DNA from: CAYUKK01 sp964445305
GTDB lineage: Bacteria; Acidobacteriota; Aminicenantia; Aminicenantales; UBA8522
Length of the DNA stretch: 16,752 nt
Direction of reading: 5' to 3'
Assembly (NCBI GenBank): GCA_964445305.1
Contig: CAYUKK010000138.1
Location: forward strand, 1-16,752
The notes beneath the pieces were generated by a model that ran no database searches, was not told where the DNA came from, and was given only the letters and a program-made list of their open reading frames with translations. Below are positions 6,967 through 14,224 of this stretch, one piece after another. Positions within the stretch are counted from its first letter, which is position 1; the number at the start of each line of letters is the position of its first letter. The translations under genes were made by a program, and so were the position numbers.

Positions 6967-9900
6967 TTATTTTTTTCCCGTCTCGAATTCAACGCTTTTC
7001 TGGAGTGCATCCTCGGTCAGGACTTCGGCCAGGTTCATGGCCAAGAAATCTGCGTCCGCTTTGGTAAAGACGAGAGGAGGTTTGATCTTGAGCACGTTCC
7101 TGAAAGGACCGTCCAGGCTCAATAGCACCCCCTTCTCTCTCATCCTGTCGACTACATAGGCCGCCTCTCGTGTGGCCGGCCAGAGCTTTTCTCGGTCAAG
7201 GACGAGCTCAACGCCAAGAAATAAGCCGAGGCCGCGGACGTCGCCGATGAGAGGACACCTTGATTTGATTTCGTTCAAACGCGCCTTCAGGTATGTCCCG
7301 ACCTCATGGGCGTGGCTCTGGAGGCCCTCTTCTTCGATGACGTCCAAGACGGCCAGCCCGACGGCGCAGGAAACAGGGTTTCCCCCATACGTGTTGAAAT
7401 ACTCCATGCCCGTGTCAAAGGAGGCGGCAATTTCAGGCGTGGTGACCACAGCCGCCAGGGGATGCCCGTTGCCGATCGGTTTTCCCATCGTCACAATATC
7501 CGGACAAACACCCTGCGTTTCAAAGCCCCAAAAGTGGGTGCCCACGCGGCCGAAACCAACCTGAACCTCGTCCGCGATGCATACTCCCCCCGCCTCCCTC
7601 ACCGAAGCAAAGGCCTCAGCCAGGTAGCCTTCCGGATAGACGATTTGTCCGGCACAGCTCATCAACGATTCACAGATGAAGGCAGCAAGGCCCCTTCCCT
7701 CTTCTTCCATTTTCTTGATGGCTTCCTTAACGGTCTGAGCATAGAGAAAGCCTGCGCGAGGTTCACTGGCTCTGTATGCCCCCCGATAAACATCAGGCGT
7801 CGGCACCTTATGAACATGGGGCGGTTGACCCTTGCCGCCCGGACCGTCGAACTTGTAAGGGCTGATGTCGATGAGGGAGCTCAGGTTGCCATGGTAAGCA
7901 CCGTCGACGACAAGGACATCCTTTCTTCCCGTGTGGGTCCAAGCCAGGCGGAGAGCCAGGTCGTTCGCCTCGCTGCCGCTCGAGACAAAATAAAAAACGC
8001 TCAGCGGGGCGGGCAATTTCCTGGCCAGGCGAAGGGCATATTCGATGATGTAATCATGGAGATAGCGGGTGTTTGTGTTGAGGACAGCTATCTGCTCGCG
8101 GGCAGCGCGGACAACACGAGGATGGCAATGACCCACGTGAGCGACGTTATTGACCGCGTCGAGGTAGGGCTGGCCGTTCTCGTCGTAGAGGTATTGTCTG
8201 AAGCCACGAACAATCTTGAGGGGATGCCGGTAGGCAATGCTCAAATTAGGACCGAGGTGTTTCCGACGAAGCCGGAGAATCTCCTCCTTGGTCCGCACCG
8301 GAAGGGTTGGGGCCGGAAGTTCTTCGACCATACCGAGAACAAACGTGGGGTCGGGACAGAGGTTAAGCCATATCTCTTTCTGACTCGGCGGAGCCGCCCC
8401 CGGAAAATCCCCCCGCCATCCGAGAAGGTCAACGATGATCTGGAAGTGGACATGGGGAGGCCAGCCACCGTTCTCCTCAGGACGACCAATCCGGCCCACT
8501 GGTTGGCCTTTGGTGATGACCTTTCCTTCTCTCAGCTCGGCTAAAGAATCCTCGGAGAGGTGGCCGTAGAGCGTGAAAAACCTGTGCTCCTCGTCAATCC
8601 GATGCTCCAGAATGACCGTCGGGCCATAATCAAGCGGACGGCGGTTGTTGTTGAAACTGTGGATAACGCCATCGAGAGGGGCAAAGACAGGGGTGCCGGC
8701 TTCGCTAAAGAGGTCAATTCCAAGGTGAAGAGTCCTCTGCTCGTCTCTATCGTTCCTTACGACCTTGAACGTCTCGGCATTATAGAAGCTGCGTATCTCG
8801 TTATAACGGCCCAGGGCGACCTTGCGGCGGGCATGAGCAAGACGCCGAGATATCCAGCCACTGAGCTCTTCGACGCTCTCCCCAGCACTCACCGCGACTA
8901 ATTCTGGACTTGTCAGACTCAGGTCGAGAACAAGGGGTGGCTTTTTCTGGTCATCAGTTTCCAAGAGGGGACCAAAATCCTGATGATGAGTTTTCAGCCA
9001 GGTGCTAACATAGACTGACGGGGGACAAGCGGGCAGACGGCAAGCGTGGCGGAAAACGCACCGAGCCCAAGCGGGGTGGATGTCTCGCCACTGCCAGAGC
9101 AAGCTCCAGGCGGGTTTTTCGCTGATGGCCAGATATTCATTCCCTTCTTCCAGCCTTTTCTGCTCGGCCGCTATGGCCACACTCAGGCAAAGCCGCATAG
9201 CCACGAAAACATAGAGGGCCTCAACCTCAGGCTCACGCAGGGGAAGAACATCATGATAAGCGGCGACCATGTGCGCCGCCGCTTCCAGAGGGTCTTTCTT
9301 ATTCATAGCCGCGTAAGCAATTCCGATAGCCAGTTCACTCACTGTGTAGCCATGGACCATATCGCCAAAATCGATGATCCCAAGGATGCGCCGGAATCGG
9401 CCAGCCGGGTCAGACGAAACATGTCCCACGAGAACATTGTAATCGTTAGCGTCGTTATGGATGAGGCTCGTCCTGAGCTCGGGGAGGAGGGGAAGACCTT
9501 GCTCTTCATAAAGGCGAAGAAAATAGGCTACGCATTTTCGCTCCTCTTCCCCTTCCATAAAAGAAAAGAGGGAGTGGAGAGTGGGTATGGCCCTTTTCAT
9601 GTCCCATTTGAGCTCTTTTTCCGGAGGACGGTGAGGAAAAGTCATGAGCGCCCTGTCCATTTCCGCGAGGAATCGGCCGAAGCTCTGCAGGAGCTCCGGG
9701 GGATGAGGCTGAATTTGAGCGAGAAAGGGTCCATGAAGGTAACTCAATAACCGGGCAAAATGTTGACGACCGCGGCTATGGGTCATGGAAATGATGCGCT
9801 CGCCTTTCCGGGTGGGCTGGAGACGAGGCCATGTGAACTGGGGAAGCTTCGCGGCCAGGTGATCGATAACCCGGTTTTGAAACTCGATGGACTCCCGCCT

Positions 9901-10080
9901 CTCCGCAGCGTTTGAAATCTTTAGGACAAACTCCTTGGCTCCTTTGGCCAGCACATGCCAATTCTGGTCCCTCTCGCTGGGGAGCTCAACCAGGCTTGAC
10001 TCGAGACCGTAGAAATCCTCAACGACCTTCTTGGCTTCCTCAACCTCAAATTTTGGCCGACTCCAGAGAATTTCAGACAT
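6967..10080 (-). CDS. trifunctional fusion: APH-type kinase, M23 peptidase domain, class III aminotransferase/phospho-lyase
   Basis: This 1037-residue protein joins three domains. Residues about 20-340 are an aminoglycoside phosphotransferase/hydroxylysine kinase-type domain, with the catalytic loop H208-N-D210-x4-N215 and the D237-F-G-D metal motif. Residues about 430-560 are a LytM/M23-type domain that keeps all zinc ligands: H452-x3-D456 (HLGID), H507 (YGHL) and H543-V-H545. Residues about 600-1030 are a fold-type I PLP enzyme: SSGSEAND (700-707), Asp837 (ADEVQ) and the PLP lysine Lys867 (MGKPIGNG). The closest animal relatives are hydroxylysine kinase and the phospho-lyases PHYKPL and ETNPPL, which eliminate phosphate and ammonia. 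So the fusion probably phosphorylates an amino alcohol and then lyses it. There is no signal peptide, so it is cytoplasmic. The ATG overlaps the thioesterase stop by eight bases and has a GAGG site. The true substrate and the role of the M23 part are unknown. Confidence 0.9.
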   Translation of the reverse strand: MSEILWSRPKFEVEEAKKVVEDFYGLESSLVELPSERDQNWHVLAKGAKEFVLKISNAAERRESIEFQNRVIDHLAAKLPQFTWPRLQPTRKGERIISMTHSRGRQHFARLLSYLHGPFLAQIQPHPPELLQSFGRFLAEMDRALMTFPHRPPEKELKWDMKRAIPTLHSLFSFMEGEEERKCVAYFLRLYEEQGLPLLPELRTSLIHNDANDYNVLVGHVSSDPAGRFRRILGIIDFGDMVHGYTVSELAIGIAYAAMNKKDPLEAAAHMVAAYHDVLPLREPEVEALYVFVAMRLCLSVAIAAEQKRLEEGNEYLAISEKPAWSLLWQWRDIHPAWARCVFRHACRLPACPPSVYVSTWLKTHHQDFGPLLETDDQKKPPLVLDLSLTSPELVAVSAGESVEELSGWISRRLAHARRKVALGRYNEIRSFYNAETFKVVRNDRDEQRTLHLGIDLFSEAGTPVFAPLDGVIHSFNNNRRPLDYGPTVILEHRIDEEHRFFTLYGHLSEDSLAELREGKVITKGQPVGRIGRPEENGGWPPHVHFQIIVDLLGWRGDFPGAAPPSQKEIWLNLCPDPTFVLGMVEELPAPTLPVRTKEEILRLRRKHLGPNLSIAYRHPLKIVRGFRQYLYDENGQPYLDAVNNVAHVGHCHPRVVRAAREQIAVLNTNTRYLHDYIIEYALRLARKLPAPLSVFYFVSSGSEANDLALRLAWTHTGRKDVLVVDGAYHGNLSSLIDISPYKFDGPGGKGQPPHVHKVPTPDVYRGAYRASEPRAGFLYAQTVKEAIKKMEEEGRGLAAFICESLMSCAGQIVYPEGYLAEAFASVREAGGVCIADEVQVGFGRVGTHFWGFETQGVCPDIVTMGKPIGNGHPLAAVVTTPEIAASFDTGMEYFNTYGGNPVSCAVGLAVLDVIEEEGLQSHAHEVGTYLKARLNEIKSRCPLIGDVRGLGLFLGVELVLDREKLWPATREAAYVVDRMREKGVLLSLDGPFRNVLKIKPPLVFTKADADFLAMNLAEVLTEDALQKSVEFETGKK

Positions 10081-10867
10081 GGCTTTTTACCTCTTCGGCG
10101 GGCATTTTCCTCCAGCCTGTCCGCAAGCGAGCTAACTCCTGGCCGCTATCTTTTCTCATTACTTGATGGAGAAAGGTTGGCTCCTCGCCCATAGCAAGAC
10201 ATTCGGTCCGGGCGACGACATTATCGCCAAAGAAGGCTTCACCCCGATAATCCACTTCGATGTCCACGGGCAGGTAGTCTAAGATGACATAAGTTGGAGT
10301 CGATTCGACAGCCCATTCGATGTAGACCACATGGTTGACGTGACGATTCCAATCCAGGTCCCGGATGCCAACCTGGAAAGGGAGCTCATGGTCTACTTTG
10401 GCCAGGACGGGGATGGGCTCAAAGCGGTCATCGACAGCCCGGCGGCTGTCCTCGGCGAAAACGGGCAGATGGTCGGCCAACGGCATTGGCTTTTTTTTAG
10501 TTCGGTCAACCATCATCCACGATGTCGTGGCCGCGGCCAGGAGCTCGCCGCTTCGGCCCCGAAGTTCTAATTCCCTCAGAGCGTAAAAATCCTGGCGAGC
10601 CGAGGGCCAGGTCTTCAATTCCACGGTCTCCATCCATGCGGGATAACGCCAGATTTTGACGTGATATCGGGACAGGACCCACGTCAAGTTTTTGGGCAGA
10701 AGGTCGGTCACCGAGACACCGAGCCGAGCGGCATGCTCCCCTGCTGCTTCCTGAAAATAGTTGAGCAGGCTGGACAGGCGCGTCCGGCCTTCGGGGCCGG
10801 CTTCGAAAAGTCGGACCTGAAATCTTTTTAAATGCCAGGGAATATCGCCTCGAACATCTGGGCTCAT
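10073..10867 (-). CDS. acyl-ACP thioesterase (FatA/FatB-like, double hotdog)
   Basis: The product (264 residues from the chosen start) resembles bacterial members of the acyl-ACP thioesterase family, which release free fatty acids from acyl carrier protein in the cytoplasm. The first hotdog has the LSSLLNYFQEAAGEHA helix (31-46) and WVLSRYHVKIWRYPAW (63-78). The second has the active-site stretch RDLDWNRHVNHVVYIEW (169-185), with Asn174 and His176 at the conserved catalytic positions. The frame opens further upstream, to 10924, but ATG at 10867 has a GGAGGAGG site seven bases before it. The longer version would place its start codon inside the likely -10 box and add an unconserved Gly-rich lead. 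It is the first gene of the minus-strand train and overlaps the fusion gene. The link with the fusion hints at lipid or amino-lipid metabolism, which is inference. Confidence 0.9.
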   Translation of the reverse strand: MSPDVRGDIPWHLKRFQVRLFEAGPEGRTRLSSLLNYFQEAAGEHAARLGVSVTDLLPKNLTWVLSRYHVKIWRYPAWMETVELKTWPSARQDFYALRELELRGRSGELLAAATTSWMMVDRTKKKPMPLADHLPVFAEDSRRAVDDRFEPIPVLAKVDHELPFQVGIRDLDWNRHVNHVVYIEWAVESTPTYVILDYLPVDIEVDYRGEAFFGDNVVARTECLAMGEEPTFLHQVMRKDSGQELARLRTGWRKMPAEEVKSHV

Positions 10868-10874
10868 CCTGATA

Positions 10875-10885
10875 CCTCCTCCTCC
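10875..10885 (-). promoter_or_regulatory. strong ribosome binding site fixing the thioesterase start
   Basis: The minus strand reads GGAGGAGGAGG seven bases before ATG at 10867. It lies inside the longer open frame, where it would encode a run of Gly, and is the main reason to reject the start at 10924. Confidence 0.75.
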
Positions 10886-10919
10886 CTCATAGATTGGGAA
10901 ACGCAACTGGGACTTTATT

Positions 10920-10949
10920 AACATAGGACAACAACCATGGCTTAATCAA
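10920..10949 (-). promoter_or_regulatory. candidate promoter for the thioesterase-led gene train
   Basis: On the minus strand TTGATT (10944-10949) is followed after 18 bases by TATGTT (10920-10925). Transcription would begin near 10913, about 45 bases before the thioesterase ATG. The match is moderate, and the location in a divergent intergenic region is right. Confidence 0.45.
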
Positions 10950-11028
10950 GCTGGCCTTTCTTTCCCGAGTCTGCACCCCACCCGATATCGACATGGGAAA
11001 TAGAATAGAATGGAAGTAGCGAATTGTT

Positions 11029-11057
11029 TTGCTTTCCCTCTTTTCCTGTAATATAGT
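11029..11057 (+). promoter_or_regulatory. candidate promoter for the FAD oxidoreductase gene
   Basis: TTGCTT (11029-11034) and TATAGT (11052-11057) are 17 bases apart, in the divergent gap, and read toward the gene at 11104. TAATAT at 11049-11054 is an alternative -10 box paired with TTGTTT at 11024 at 19-base spacing. Each match is only fair. Confidence 0.4.
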
Positions 11058-11103
11058 GGAGCGGAAACCGAGACGCGACACCGTTTTGCTTTTTTGAGTT
11101 CGA

Positions 11104-12258
11104 ATGGCCAGCCGGCGCTCAACAGCCGACGTGATCATCATCGGCGGCGGCATTATGGGGTTGAGCACCGCCTATAACCTGGCCAAGCGCGGTGTCAAGA
11201 AGGTCCTTCTTCTCGAAAAAAACCTGCTTGCCCAGGGCTCCACAGGGCTGAGTGTGGGTGGAGTTCGACAACAATTCTCCCATCCGGCAAATATTCTCCT
11301 GTCTCAGGAATCCATCCGCGTATTCCGAAATTTTGAAGCCGAGTTTGGAATGGACATCGGCTTTACCCAAGCTGGATACCTGTTCTTAGCTAGCTCCGAG
11401 AAAACGTGGCGTGAATTCCTTTGTTCCGTAGAGACGCAGCGGAAACTGCGAGTCCCCGTCGAAATTCTCCGTCCTGAAGAAGTCCGAGCACGATGGCCTT
11501 ACCTCAATTGCCAGGATATCCTCGGCGCAACTTTTGGGCCGGAAGACGGTTATGCTGACCCCTATCTGGCAGCCATGGGATACGCCACCGCGGCCCGGAA
11601 AATGGGGGTGAGGATTGAGGAAAAAACAGAGGTGGTGGCGATCCCGGTGGCTAAAGACAGGGTCCAGGGAGTTGAGACAGCGTCTCAAAGAATCTCCTCC
11701 CCTGTCGTTGTCAATGCCGCTGGTCCGTGGGCAGCGGCGGTGGCTCGAATGGCCGGGCTTGACCTTCCCATCAAGCCCTACCGGCGTCAGGCCTTCGCCA
11801 CCGGCCCGGTAGCCAGCTTGCCGCGGCCTGTCCCCATGGTCATCGACCAGGATGTATCCTTCTATCTTCGTGGGGCAGACCCAAATCTCATCCTCGGGAT
11901 GAGCGACCCCGATGAGCCACCCAGCTTTAACCTCCACACGGACCGGACGTTTATGGAAAAGGTGGTCGCCGCAGCCGTCTATCGAGTTCCGGCGCTCAGC
12001 CAGGCCACCCTCCTCCGGGGTTGGGCCGGACTTTACGAAGTGACGCCAGACGATAACCCGATCATCGGCCAGGCGCCTTCACTCGAGGGGTTTTTCTGCG
12101 CGGTTGGCTTTTCTGGCCACGGGTTTCAGCACGGTCCCGCTGTCGGAAGGATTCTGAGCGATCTCATCGTCAACGGAAAGACGGATTTCGACCTTTCTGC
12201 CTTCAGCTTCGACCGATTCGATAAGCCTGGAGCCGACGGCGAGAAGCGCGTGGTTTGA
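11104..12258 (+). CDS. FAD-dependent oxidoreductase, DAO family (sarcosine/glycine oxidase-like)
   Basis: This 384-residue flavoprotein has the full DAO-superfamily layout. The N-terminal dinucleotide-binding motif is IIIGGGIMGLSTAYNLAKRG (11-30; Gly14, Gly16, Gly19) with an acidic residue (LLEK) ending the second strand. The STGLSVGGVRQQFS stretch (about 47-60) and the C-terminal GWAGLYEVTPDDNPIIGQAP and GFSGHGFQHGPAVG stretches are typical of sarcosine oxidase beta, dimethylglycine oxidase and dye-linked proline dehydrogenase-type enzymes. Family members oxidise secondary or N-methylated amino acids to imines; the exact substrate cannot be read here. There is no signal peptide. The ribosome site before ATG at 11104 is weak (GAG only). 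It stands alone, divergent from the thioesterase and convergent with the prenyltransferase. No alpha, gamma or delta subunits are near, which favours a single-subunit enzyme or one with partners elsewhere. Confidence 0.9.
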   Translation: MASRRSTADVIIIGGGIMGLSTAYNLAKRGVKKVLLLEKNLLAQGSTGLSVGGVRQQFSHPANILLSQESIRVFRNFEAEFGMDIGFTQAGYLFLASSEKTWREFLCSVETQRKLRVPVEILRPEEVRARWPYLNCQDILGATFGPEDGYADPYLAAMGYATAARKMGVRIEEKTEVVAIPVAKDRVQGVETASQRISSPVVVNAAGPWAAAVARMAGLDLPIKPYRRQAFATGPVASLPRPVPMVIDQDVSFYLRGADPNLILGMSDPDEPPSFNLHTDRTFMEKVVAAAVYRVPALSQATLLRGWAGLYEVTPDDNPIIGQAPSLEGFFCAVGFSGHGFQHGPAVGRILSDLIVNGKTDFDLSAFSFDRFDKPGADGEKRVV

Positions 12259-12266
12259 AGCGCTTC
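12243..12266. repeat. inverted repeat GAAGCGC/GCGCTTC at the end of the FAD oxidoreductase gene
   Basis: GAAGCGC (12243-12249) and GCGCTTC (12260-12266) pair perfectly across ten bases and span the stop codon of the plus-strand gene. An overlapping perfect palindrome GAAGCGCTTC sits at 12257-12266. No T-run follows on the plus strand, so any terminator role would not be of the classical type. Confidence 0.4.
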
Positions 12267-12271
12267 CGAAG

Positions 12272-12299
12272 AAAAAAAGGAACTCAGACGGCCTGAGCC
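12272..12299 (-). terminator. likely intrinsic terminator of the prenyltransferase-ended operon
   Basis: On the minus strand CTCAG (12293-12297), loop GCCGT and CTGAG (12283-12287) form a stem, extended by two G-U pairs, followed by TTCC and seven T (12272-12278). The stem covers the last codons and the stop codon of the prenyltransferase gene. It lies between convergent genes, where a terminator is expected. Confidence 0.55.
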
Positions 12300-13225
12300 A
12301 GTGCTTCTATCCAAACAGCGAGAGTCGAGAAAGCTCCGAAGAAGAGGTTGAACTGAGAAGTGGCGCCGTCCAGGATGATAAAGTCGAAGGGTCGGCGCGG
12401 CGCGTGACGGCGCCGTGCCCTTGCCCAGAGAGAAAGCGCCTTGGGAAAAGAAAGGAAAACGATAAGGAACGTCAGCGGCATGGCGGGAAAGTGGTGAGGG
12501 AGAAAGCGCGGCAAGAAAATAAAAGCCAGGTCGATAGCGAAAGGCCCAAACACAAGGAGCCCGTAATAGACGAGGGCGCCATGGTCTCCAATGAGCGAAG
12601 CTACGGTTCGAACTCGTTTCTCCCTGTCGATGGCGATGTCTCGCCAGTTATTCGCGTGGAGGATGGCGCTAACAAGCATGGCCATGGGAATGGCCCAGAG
12701 AACGGGAATCCAGGCAAAAGTTCGGGTCTGGACGACCCAGGCCCCGAGAGAGCCGAGAAGGCCGAAGTTAAGGAAGACGGCTAAATCGCCCAGGGCATAA
12801 AGCTTGAGAACAGAATAGAAAGCGCCGACGGCCACGCCGACCGACCCGATGAGCAAGAGCACCGGTCCAACCCAGAGGACAAGAAGGAGACCGATTAAAG
12901 AGCCGAGGCCGAAAAGAAAAATGGAGCCAAGAAAAACTTGCTGCGCCGAAAGCCACCCCCTGACGATGGCCCCACTCACAGGGGTCACTTGCCGATCAAG
13001 ACCACGGCGATAATCGAACACATCGCTGAGCATGTTAGCTGCCGTATGGAGGACAACCATTCCTAAAAAGGCCATAAGGAAACGTCCGAGATGGAAGGAA
13101 GCCCCGCCCACGACGACCGCCAGGGATGTTCCAAACAGGACGGGCATCGTCGAAGCTGGCAAAGCCCATGGCCGGCCGGCGACAACCCACTTCCGGAGGA
13201 CGGGAACAGAAGCAACCTCGCTCAT
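12284..13225 (-). CDS. UbiA-family prenyltransferase, MenA-like membrane protein
   Basis: This 313-residue, very hydrophobic protein (about eight or nine membrane segments) belongs to the UbiA family, which attaches a polyprenyl chain to an acceptor ring at the inner membrane. The first Asp-rich motif is N64-M-L-S-D68-V-F-D71-YRRGLD and the second is N193-W-R-D196-I-A-I-D200-REKRVRT. Both resemble 1,4-dihydroxy-2-naphthoate polyprenyltransferase (MenA) in form (NDYFD.. and NNIRDIETD.. in the classical enzyme), so a menaquinone step is the best guess. No other menaquinone genes are near, so another aromatic acceptor is possible. GGGGAGG stands a few bases before ATG and overlaps the stop region of the small lipoprotein gene, ten bases upstream. 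It is the last gene of its operon and is followed by a likely terminator. Confidence 0.87.
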   Translation of the reverse strand: MSEVASVPVLRKWVVAGRPWALPASTMPVLFGTSLAVVVGGASFHLGRFLMAFLGMVVLHTAANMLSDVFDYRRGLDRQVTPVSGAIVRGWLSAQQVFLGSIFLFGLGSLIGLLLVLWVGPVLLLIGSVGVAVGAFYSVLKLYALGDLAVFLNFGLLGSLGAWVVQTRTFAWIPVLWAIPMAMLVSAILHANNWRDIAIDREKRVRTVASLIGDHGALVYYGLLVFGPFAIDLAFIFLPRFLPHHFPAMPLTFLIVFLSFPKALSLWARARRRHAPRRPFDFIILDGATSQFNLFFGAFSTLAVWIEALAQAV

Positions 13226-13235
13226 CCGGCCTCCC

Positions 13236-13661
13236 CTATTCGAGAAGGCGTCCGCTGTCGCCGACCTTCCATTGTCCTTCGCTTTGAACGTAAAGAATCG
13301 TGCGCAGAACTTCCTGCTTTTTTTCGTTCTCGTACTTGAGGTCGATGAGCATCCAATCCTCGAGCCCGGGAAAAGCCATCCTCAGGGCCCCCTCATTGGG
13401 CTTGGCCAAAAGGGTGCCTCGGAAGCGGCGGAGTACATTCCTATCCCGGTCGTAATTCTTGATGTAAACCGGGAGCAAACCCCTGCTTTCAGAATCACTC
13501 TTGATGAATTCTTCGATGTAGTGAGTGGGGACATAGTTCTCATCGATAGTGATCCAATCGTAAGCCAAGCTGGGTGAACTCTTGCGGCAGCTGAGGAATC
13601 CCACCGCAATGAGAATGATGAACATCCAAGTAAACTCAAATGTCCTCTTCGCTCGGATCAC
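13236..13661 (-). CDS. small predicted lipoprotein of unknown function
   Basis: The product is 141 residues if started at GTG 13661. That start has GGAGGAGG just upstream and sits 40 bases after the RsbRD-type gene. The longer open frame, to 13799, would run back into that neighbour and adds a low-complexity Ser/Thr/Arg leader, so I reject it. Residues 1-24 form a signal peptide (basic MIRAKR, then a hydrophobic core) ending FLSC, so Cys25 is probably lipidated. The mature part has mixed strands, with several charged stretches (NYDRDRNVLRRFRGTL) and a C-terminal ILYVQSEGQWKVGD segment that reads like the last strands of a small beta-rich domain. I do not recognise the family. It lies between a sensor-domain gene and a prenyltransferase gene in a tight operon. 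Confidence 0.75.
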   Translation of the reverse strand: MIRAKRTFEFTWMFIILIAVGFLSCRKSSPSLAYDWITIDENYVPTHYIEEFIKSDSESRGLLPVYIKNYDRDRNVLRRFRGTLLAKPNEGALRMAFPGLEDWMLIDLKYENEKKQEVLRTILYVQSEGQWKVGDSGRLLE

Positions 13662-13665
13662 GATA

Positions 13666-13673
13666 CCTCCTCC
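13666..13673 (-). promoter_or_regulatory. ribosome binding site fixing the GTG start of the small lipoprotein
   Basis: The minus strand reads GGAGGAGG, then TATC, then GTG. The upstream GGAGG of the pair has ideal seven-base spacing. The same GGAGGAGGTATC string precedes the thioesterase gene. Confidence 0.7.
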
Positions 13674-13701
13674 ACAACGACAATTTTTCTCTATGGACGA
13701 A

Positions 13702-14142
13702 TCAATCCTGCTTCTCGTAGCCAACGGCCGTGTAATAGATAGCTCGGTCAAAAAAGAGGGTGACTCGGTTATTGAGTTCGATAGCCTGGTAAAGGTCAAG
13801 CGTCGTGTCGAGAATTCCCTCGCCCAGGATTTTCTTCCAAAGATTGCGCCGAATCAGGATCAAGGCATGGATAACCTCGGAAAGGGCAAACCCCTCTTTT
13901 CGGCGTTCAGCGCCCAAAGCCATATAATCCCTGGCAATGTCTTCCTTGGTGGTTTCACGGGAGATCCAACGGCCAAGCTGGCTGTAGACGCGAAAGGCTC
14001 GATTATAGAGCTCGATGTTATCGAACTTTTGGTAGGTGGTCAGGCTCATTTCCCGGCGGACATCGGCGAGCCAGTTGTTGGTCAACTCGGCCGCGTTCCG
14101 CTCGATGAGGTCAACGAGCTTTTGAAAAATGGGGAATTCCAA
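13702..14142 (-). CDS. free-standing RsbRD N-terminal-type sensor domain protein
   Basis: This 146-residue, all-helical protein matches the pattern of the RsbT co-antagonist RsbRD N-terminal domain, a globin-like sensory fold usually joined to STAS or histidine kinase domains. Characteristic pieces are LIERNAAELTNNWLADVRREM (13-33, split by short turns), then LGRWIS, and the hallmark YMALGAERRKEGFALSEVI followed by HALILIRRNLWKKI. No output domain follows; the protein ends shortly after the last helix. The start is TTG at 14142, the first possible start after an in-frame TAA only 18 bases upstream. The ribosome site (AAGAG or GTGGG before a run of eight A) is poor, so expression may be low. 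It lies 82 bases after the DUF2207 gene and 40 bases before the small lipoprotein gene. A role as a partner-binding sensor is inferred. Confidence 0.72.
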   Translation of the reverse strand: MEFPIFQKLVDLIERNAAELTNNWLADVRREMSLTTYQKFDNIELYNRAFRVYSQLGRWISRETTKEDIARDYMALGAERRKEGFALSEVIHALILIRRNLWKKILGEGILDTTLDLYQAIELNNRVTLFFDRAIYYTAVGYEKQD

Positions 14143-14224
14143 TTTTTTTTCCCACTCTTAGTTAGCACGCCTCTCAGCTAAAGTCAACCTCACCGTCTCG
14201 AATCTTCTTCTGCCGATGCGGCGA

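Noticed and set aside
7306..8544. Plus-strand open frame of 412 codons
   Set aside because: It is antisense to the aminotransferase and M23 parts of the fusion gene, where all active-site motifs lie on the minus strand. Long antisense frames are common in G+C-rich genes.
6967..10080. Fusion gene as an artefact of three genes joined by errors
   Set aside because: The frame is continuous with sensible linkers, each domain has complete motifs, and the kinase and lyase pairing makes biochemical sense.
13662..13799. Longer N-terminus for the small lipoprotein, starting at 13799
   Set aside because: It would overlap the RsbRD-type gene by about 100 bases and bury the signal peptide. GTG at 13661 has a strong ribosome site.
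14162..14181. TTAGC/GCTAA hairpin after the DUF2207 gene as a terminator
   Set aside because: The stem is only five pairs and is followed on the minus strand by A-rich, not T-rich, sequence.
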